Source of the DNA: Myxococcales bacterium
GTDB taxonomy: Bacteria; Myxococcota_A; Polyangia; Palsa-1104
Assembly: GCA_023248835.1 (NCBI GenBank)
Contig: JAHFDU010000132.1
Coordinates: 1-9,975 of the forward strand
DNA length: 9,975 nucleotides
Direction of reading: 5' to 3'
Shown here: one piece after another, positions 8,901-9,975 of the stretch
How positions within the stretch are numbered: the first letter of the stretch is position 1
Layout: every line of letters starts with the position of its first letter
Made by a program: the position numbers and the translations under genes
The notes under the pieces: generated by a model
The model's database searches: none
Told to the model about the DNA's origin: nothing
The model's input: only the letters and a program-made list of their open reading frames with translations

Positions 8901-8997
8901 TCTCGCTGACTTCAGTGGTGCGCACATCGCTGCCGCAGGTCGGGCAGTGCTGATGCGTATCCCAACAGGCCGAAGAGCAACTGGGGCAACGTTTCAC
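5971..8997 (-). CDS. Ser/Thr protein kinase fused to AAA/STAND ATPase and TPR-like repeats
   Basis: A 1008-residue cytosolic signalling protein with no membrane segment. An N-terminal zinc ribbon (C4, C7, C18, C21) precedes a Hanks-type kinase domain at about 45-312. It has the glycine loop GVGAMG (52-57), Lys74, Glu93, the catalytic loop HRDFKPEN (167-174), DFG (191-193), GTPDYMSPEQ (213-222) and D-V-Y-A-A-G (233-238). All catalytic residues are present, so it should be active. A second zinc ribbon (C321, C324, C335, C338) leads into an ATPase module. This has Walker A GEAGVGKS (399-406), a Walker B-like IIFEDLD (510-516) and HGNPLELIERL (581-591), as in PknK/MalT-like STAND proteins. From about 705 to the end are TPR-like helical repeats. 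The likely role is sensing through the ATPase/TPR part and phosphorylating targets, but the ligand and substrates are unknown. No clear Shine-Dalgarno precedes the ATG. TATAAA lies only four bases upstream of it. Heptad arrays flank the gene on both sides. Confidence 0.93.
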   Translation of the reverse strand: MKRCPSCSSACWDTHQHCPTCGSDVRTTEVSESDPFLGTTLVGKYQLTELIGVGAMGRVYRANHLSLDAQVAVKLLNPDIAADPVTAKRFQTEARAASRLHHPNAIAILDFGQAESGALFLAMELLRGRSLARILHDEGKLEFRRIVDLLGQALSALDEAHAAGIVHRDFKPENLSVELLRSGREHVKVLDFGIAKLRDAEDSNVTSRGLVCGTPDYMSPEQIRGEELDARSDVYAAGVVLYEMITCARPFVAAGPVINVLMAHLQKAVPDLRKHRPDVPTALVDVCLRALDKNRDRRFSSASELKAALDAAVEGLTVERCHKCSAVVPASARFCLECGAVLRAEKTGTPLSFTSDLASLETERELQTTGPPPKLPLCGREPILAQLDGLGCEALLLHGEAGVGKSALVAEWAHRLEERGRHALFVRPDPSLAKVPWLPIVRAIAELLALGDRPSEVEIDRALEDHPQDRVGLYELFELGGAASALPLDARRRECLAAVIGCLRRFSGAIIFEDLDQYDAPSLDLVAELVRHPGQCTALFTARDPEAFPQAVKVSRCLVPPLLPSAFASLSLSRAAIEASHGNPLELIERLSAEASGLGDSSPSARLAALSPPARALLEAAIVGGSDVPNVALAQVAEVSDPGPALGELVATGWLAEGARRLELSSLSQRQRLYENLSEERRRGLHARMASLLLGLGSDPIAIAHHAFLAAQPSLALFERAGDTARERFDDQAAEQWYGAALEQARRSNAAPTLVLRLSLKLGPVCRYRNDFVTSGAVLSEALSLAVQGGDRWGEVQARRGLARLAMAQSNLADAEKHLLAGVPQTLSGRDRTMLSELYLDLAEVLTRKGDEASAEREVWEGVMLCSGGEGPEAQKGPDPLWRMILLLGQWALLRQEIPAAISLGTHALRHAATVRSTLGTARTHAFLADCEASLGRGDRAAHCRRLSADEIRETGDRRSTAELLVKLAVTAPGVEARGYLREADALAQQIGWHEGITRARNALAKHA

Positions 8998-9053
8998 GCA
9001 TTGACTTTATACGGATTCTCGTCGCGCGCAAAGACGGGTGGCGCTGCCGCGCT

Positions 9054-9095
9054 GCCGACAGCCGACAGCCGACAGCCGACAGCCGACAGCCAACA
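9054..9095 (+). repeat. heptad array C (6 copies, plus orientation)
   Basis: Five perfect GCCGACA copies and one GCCAACA run without interruption, then GTTCGGA follows (to 9102). The array lies 56 bases upstream of the kinase start and is inverted relative to array B, which follows the kinase stop. Both arrays share the outer end GTT(T)CGGA. Perfect copies make it prone to slippage, so copy number may vary between strains. Confidence 0.9.
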
Positions 9096-9142
9096 GTTCG
9101 GAAAGTTATGATGTATTCAGGTACCATTAATCTCAGGCAGCG

Positions 9143-9166
9143 ATGGGCAACACCAGCAACGCCCAT
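9143..9166. repeat. inverted repeat downstream of the antitoxin gene
   Basis: ATGGGC (9143-9148) and GCCCAT (9161-9166) are inverted around 12 bases in the 112 bases between array C and the antitoxin stop. No U-tract follows on either strand. No toxin reading frame was found in this gap. Confidence 0.25.
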
Positions 9167-9182
9167 TTGCATCTTCCGTCAA

Positions 9183-9196
9183 TGTCGGCTGTCGAC
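9183..9196 (-). repeat. heptad pair D (minus orientation)
   Basis: TGTCGGC followed directly by TGTCGAC on the plus strand gives two minus-oriented members of the heptad family, 18 bases from the antitoxin stop codon. With only two copies the match could be chance, but the proximity to array C argues for the same family. Confidence 0.4.
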
Positions 9197-9214
9197 CGAG
9201 CATGCCTGACACCG

Positions 9215-9490
9215 TCAACGCGCGATGCGCTGTTGTCTCTTTTTTCCATTCGATAGGAGTTGTTTTTCCACTTCCTCGAGAGAATGCGTCCGCTCTTTTC
9301 TACTCTTGCGGACCATCTTCCAAAACGCCCGATCATTGATGACAACAACGTCCTCCAAATCTTTTCCCTCGGCGCCAACGATCACAGCTGTCGGTTTGCC
9401 GTGCCTGGTGATCACAACCGCGCTCTGTTGCGACTGCTCGAGGCATTCGCTGAATTGATCCTTGGCCTGCCTCACGCTGACGAATTTCAT
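9215..9490 (-). CDS. Phd/YefM-family antitoxin, apparently solitary
   Basis: A 91-residue protein resembling type II antitoxins of the Phd/YefM family, which bind operator DNA through the N-terminal half and neutralise a cognate toxin with the C-terminal half. The N-terminal domain (1-45) has the typical V-S-V-R-Q-A-K-D-Q-F start and VVITRHGKPTAVIV (25-38). Residues 56-80 (FWKMVRKSRKERTHSLEEVEKQLL) form the charged helical tail expected to contact a toxin, and a basic end (KKRQQR) follows. The start at 9490 is chosen because AAAGGAG lies five bases upstream. The frame is open further up to 9556, but those residues look non-coding. Neither the 112 bases downstream (to array C) nor the 309 bases upstream contain a recognisable Doc, RelE/YoeB or PIN toxin. 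It may be an orphan regulator, an antitoxin left after toxin loss, or a plasmid-stability type remnant. Confidence 0.85.
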   Translation of the reverse strand: MKFVSVRQAKDQFSECLEQSQQSAVVITRHGKPTAVIVGAEGKDLEDVVVINDRAFWKMVRKSRKERTHSLEEVEKQLLSNGKKRQQRIAR

Positions 9491-9495
9491 AAGAT

Positions 9496-9502
9496 CTCCT
9501 TT
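9496..9502 (-). promoter_or_regulatory. ribosome binding site deciding the antitoxin start
   Basis: AAAGGAG on the minus strand lies five bases before the ATG at 9490, with the conserved Phd N-terminus starting there. This rules out the upstream in-frame ATG at 9556. Confidence 0.75.
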
Positions 9503-9593
9503 GTCGTCTTGCCGGCTGGTCTCGTTTTTGCCGCAAGGGTTCAGGAGCGGTTTCACGATCAGGTTTCGATCTCATTTCTCGCTTCTTCCCATC

Positions 9594-9613
9594 CGGAAAA
9601 AATCAAAACCGGA
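9594..9613. repeat. short inverted repeat upstream of the antitoxin gene
   Basis: TCCGG and CCGGA flank an A-rich centre (AAAAAATCAAAA with small variations). It sits roughly 100 bases upstream of the antitoxin start and might be an operator or a minor hairpin. Phd/YefM proteins usually autoregulate through palindromes, but those are usually closer to the start and differ in sequence. Confidence 0.2.
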
Positions 9614-9630
9614 CGCCAGCAGTCAGAGGC

Positions 9631-9715
9631 GACGGGGGCTCTCCTGTGTGCAGGTCGCCCTCTGGAGCGGTGGAGCGAAGACGGGCGGGTGCACAGGAAA
9701 AGGGCTTGGCCCGTC
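9631..9715. repeat. REPIN-like inverted doublet
   Basis: The left arm (9631-9652) reads GACGGGGGCTCTCCTGTG then TGCA. The right arm (9690-9715), read on the minus strand, starts GACGGGCCAAGCCC and ends CCTGTGCA. The arms share GACGGG at the outer end and CCTGTG(TG)CA at the inner end, with a 37-base spacer. The right arm also holds a GGGC-TTG-GCCC mini-hairpin. Two inverted, hairpin-bearing units next to a REP-associated transposase fragment fit the REPIN pattern. The 309 bases between the antitoxin and the transposase fragment hold this element, a perfect palindrome CCAACGTTGG (9735-9744) and a duplicated GGCGCC, but no gene. Confidence 0.5.
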
Positions 9716-9799
9716 CCCGGCGCCGTCTGAAATACCAACGTTGGCGCCGCGCGGTTAAGGAGGAGGTTACGAATTTCCGCTGCTACAGTGTTTCGGTGA

Positions 9800-9975
9800 T
9801 CACTCGTTGGCTCGGCGTGATCGTCTCGTGCCGCGGCCCCAGCCTTCGAGCAGCAGCCAGGTTTCCGGCGGCACGACCGCATCCATGTCGGCCCAGGAAG
9901 AGTAGACATCGGGCAGCGCACTCGCTGTGTACTCGTGGTGTCTGGCATTGTTCATCACATATCCCAGGGCGTTGC
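9800..9975 (-). CDS. C-terminal fragment of REP-associated tyrosine transposase (Y1/IS200-like)
   Basis: The last 57 codons of a gene entering from the right edge. The frame starts at 9973 and stops at TGA 9802-9800. The segment NALGYVMNNARHHEY, then DVYSSWADM and VPPETWLLLEGW, matches the C-terminal end of RAYT proteins (REP-associated tyrosine transposases, Y1_Tnp/TnpA_REP). These typically read roughly A-L-x-Y-V-L-x-N-x-R-x-H, then Y-S-S, then x-T-W-L-L-x-x-G-W. These enzymes nick single-stranded DNA at REP hairpins. The catalytic HUH and Tyr residues lie upstream, outside the window. After GW the sequence becomes GRGTRRSRRANE, unlike the family's usual end. A one-base shift at this point gives RHETITPSQRV and a stop at 9785-9783, suggesting a frameshift. 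The fragment was found by reading frames at the edge and is shorter than typical ORF cut-offs. Confidence 0.7.
   Translation of the reverse strand, partial: NALGYVMNNARHHEYTASALPDVYSSWADMDAVVPPETWLLLEGWGRGTRRSRRANE

Noticed and set aside
9054..9095. CRISPR-like array
   Set aside because: The units are contiguous 7-mers with no spacers, so this is a simple tandem repeat.
8912..9172. Minus-strand 86-codon frame that might encode the missing toxin
   Set aside because: Its middle (CRLSAVGCRLSA) is a translation of the heptad array and its end overlaps the kinase start in another frame. It does not resemble a toxin.
9559..9948. Minus-strand 129-codon frame upstream of the antitoxin
   Set aside because: It overlaps the true transposase frame out of phase and runs through the REPIN-like hairpins. 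It is Arg/Pro-rich with no domain signal.

Overview
The window looks like a chromosomal segment from a GC-rich, Gram-negative bacterium of the Myxococcota (old Deltaproteobacteria) type. This placement is inferred from style and not from a marker gene. Two lipoproteins carry long Asp/Gly- or Asp/Pro-rich linkers after the lipidated cysteine, one followed by paired Cys-rich modules. There is also a large soluble Ser/Thr kinase fused to an AAA/STAND-type ATPase and helical repeats. Both traits are common in that phylum. Two universal metabolic genes, sucC and glmS, sit between these accessory genes.

Left part (1-4631, all minus strand). In transcription order: glmS (glucosamine-6-phosphate synthase), a secreted lipoprotein with a Gly/Ser/Thr-rich repeat domain and two DUF1554-like lectin-fold modules, then sucC (succinyl-CoA synthetase beta). 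The genes run in one direction with gaps of 56 and 81 bases. No convincing U-tailed terminator separates them, but their functions do not suggest a dedicated operon. sucD, the usual partner of sucC, would lie beyond the left edge.

Middle (4632-5970). A divergent, unusually AT-rich intergenic region carries short direct and inverted repeats. It lies between glmS and a plus-strand gene for a second lipoprotein, which has a His/Asp hexapeptide repeat and two 12-cysteine modules. Immediately after that gene begins the first of several arrays of a 7-bp repeat (consensus GCCGACA).

Right part (5971-9975). A 1008-residue minus-strand kinase gene is bracketed by heptad arrays in opposite orientation. 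Their outer ends share a TCCGAA(A)CTGT / ACAGTTCGGA sequence, so the gene lies inside an imperfect inverted repeat about 3.2 kb across. Beyond it are an apparently solitary Phd/YefM-type antitoxin gene, an inverted-repeat doublet resembling a REP/REPIN element, and the C-terminal end of a REP-associated (Y1/IS200-like) transposase that runs off the right edge and may be frameshifted near its end. The right end therefore looks like accessory, repeat-rich DNA next to conserved housekeeping genes.

The observations that most deserve follow-up are the heptad arrays around the kinase gene, the REPIN-like doublet beside the transposase remnant, and the duplicated 12-Cys module.
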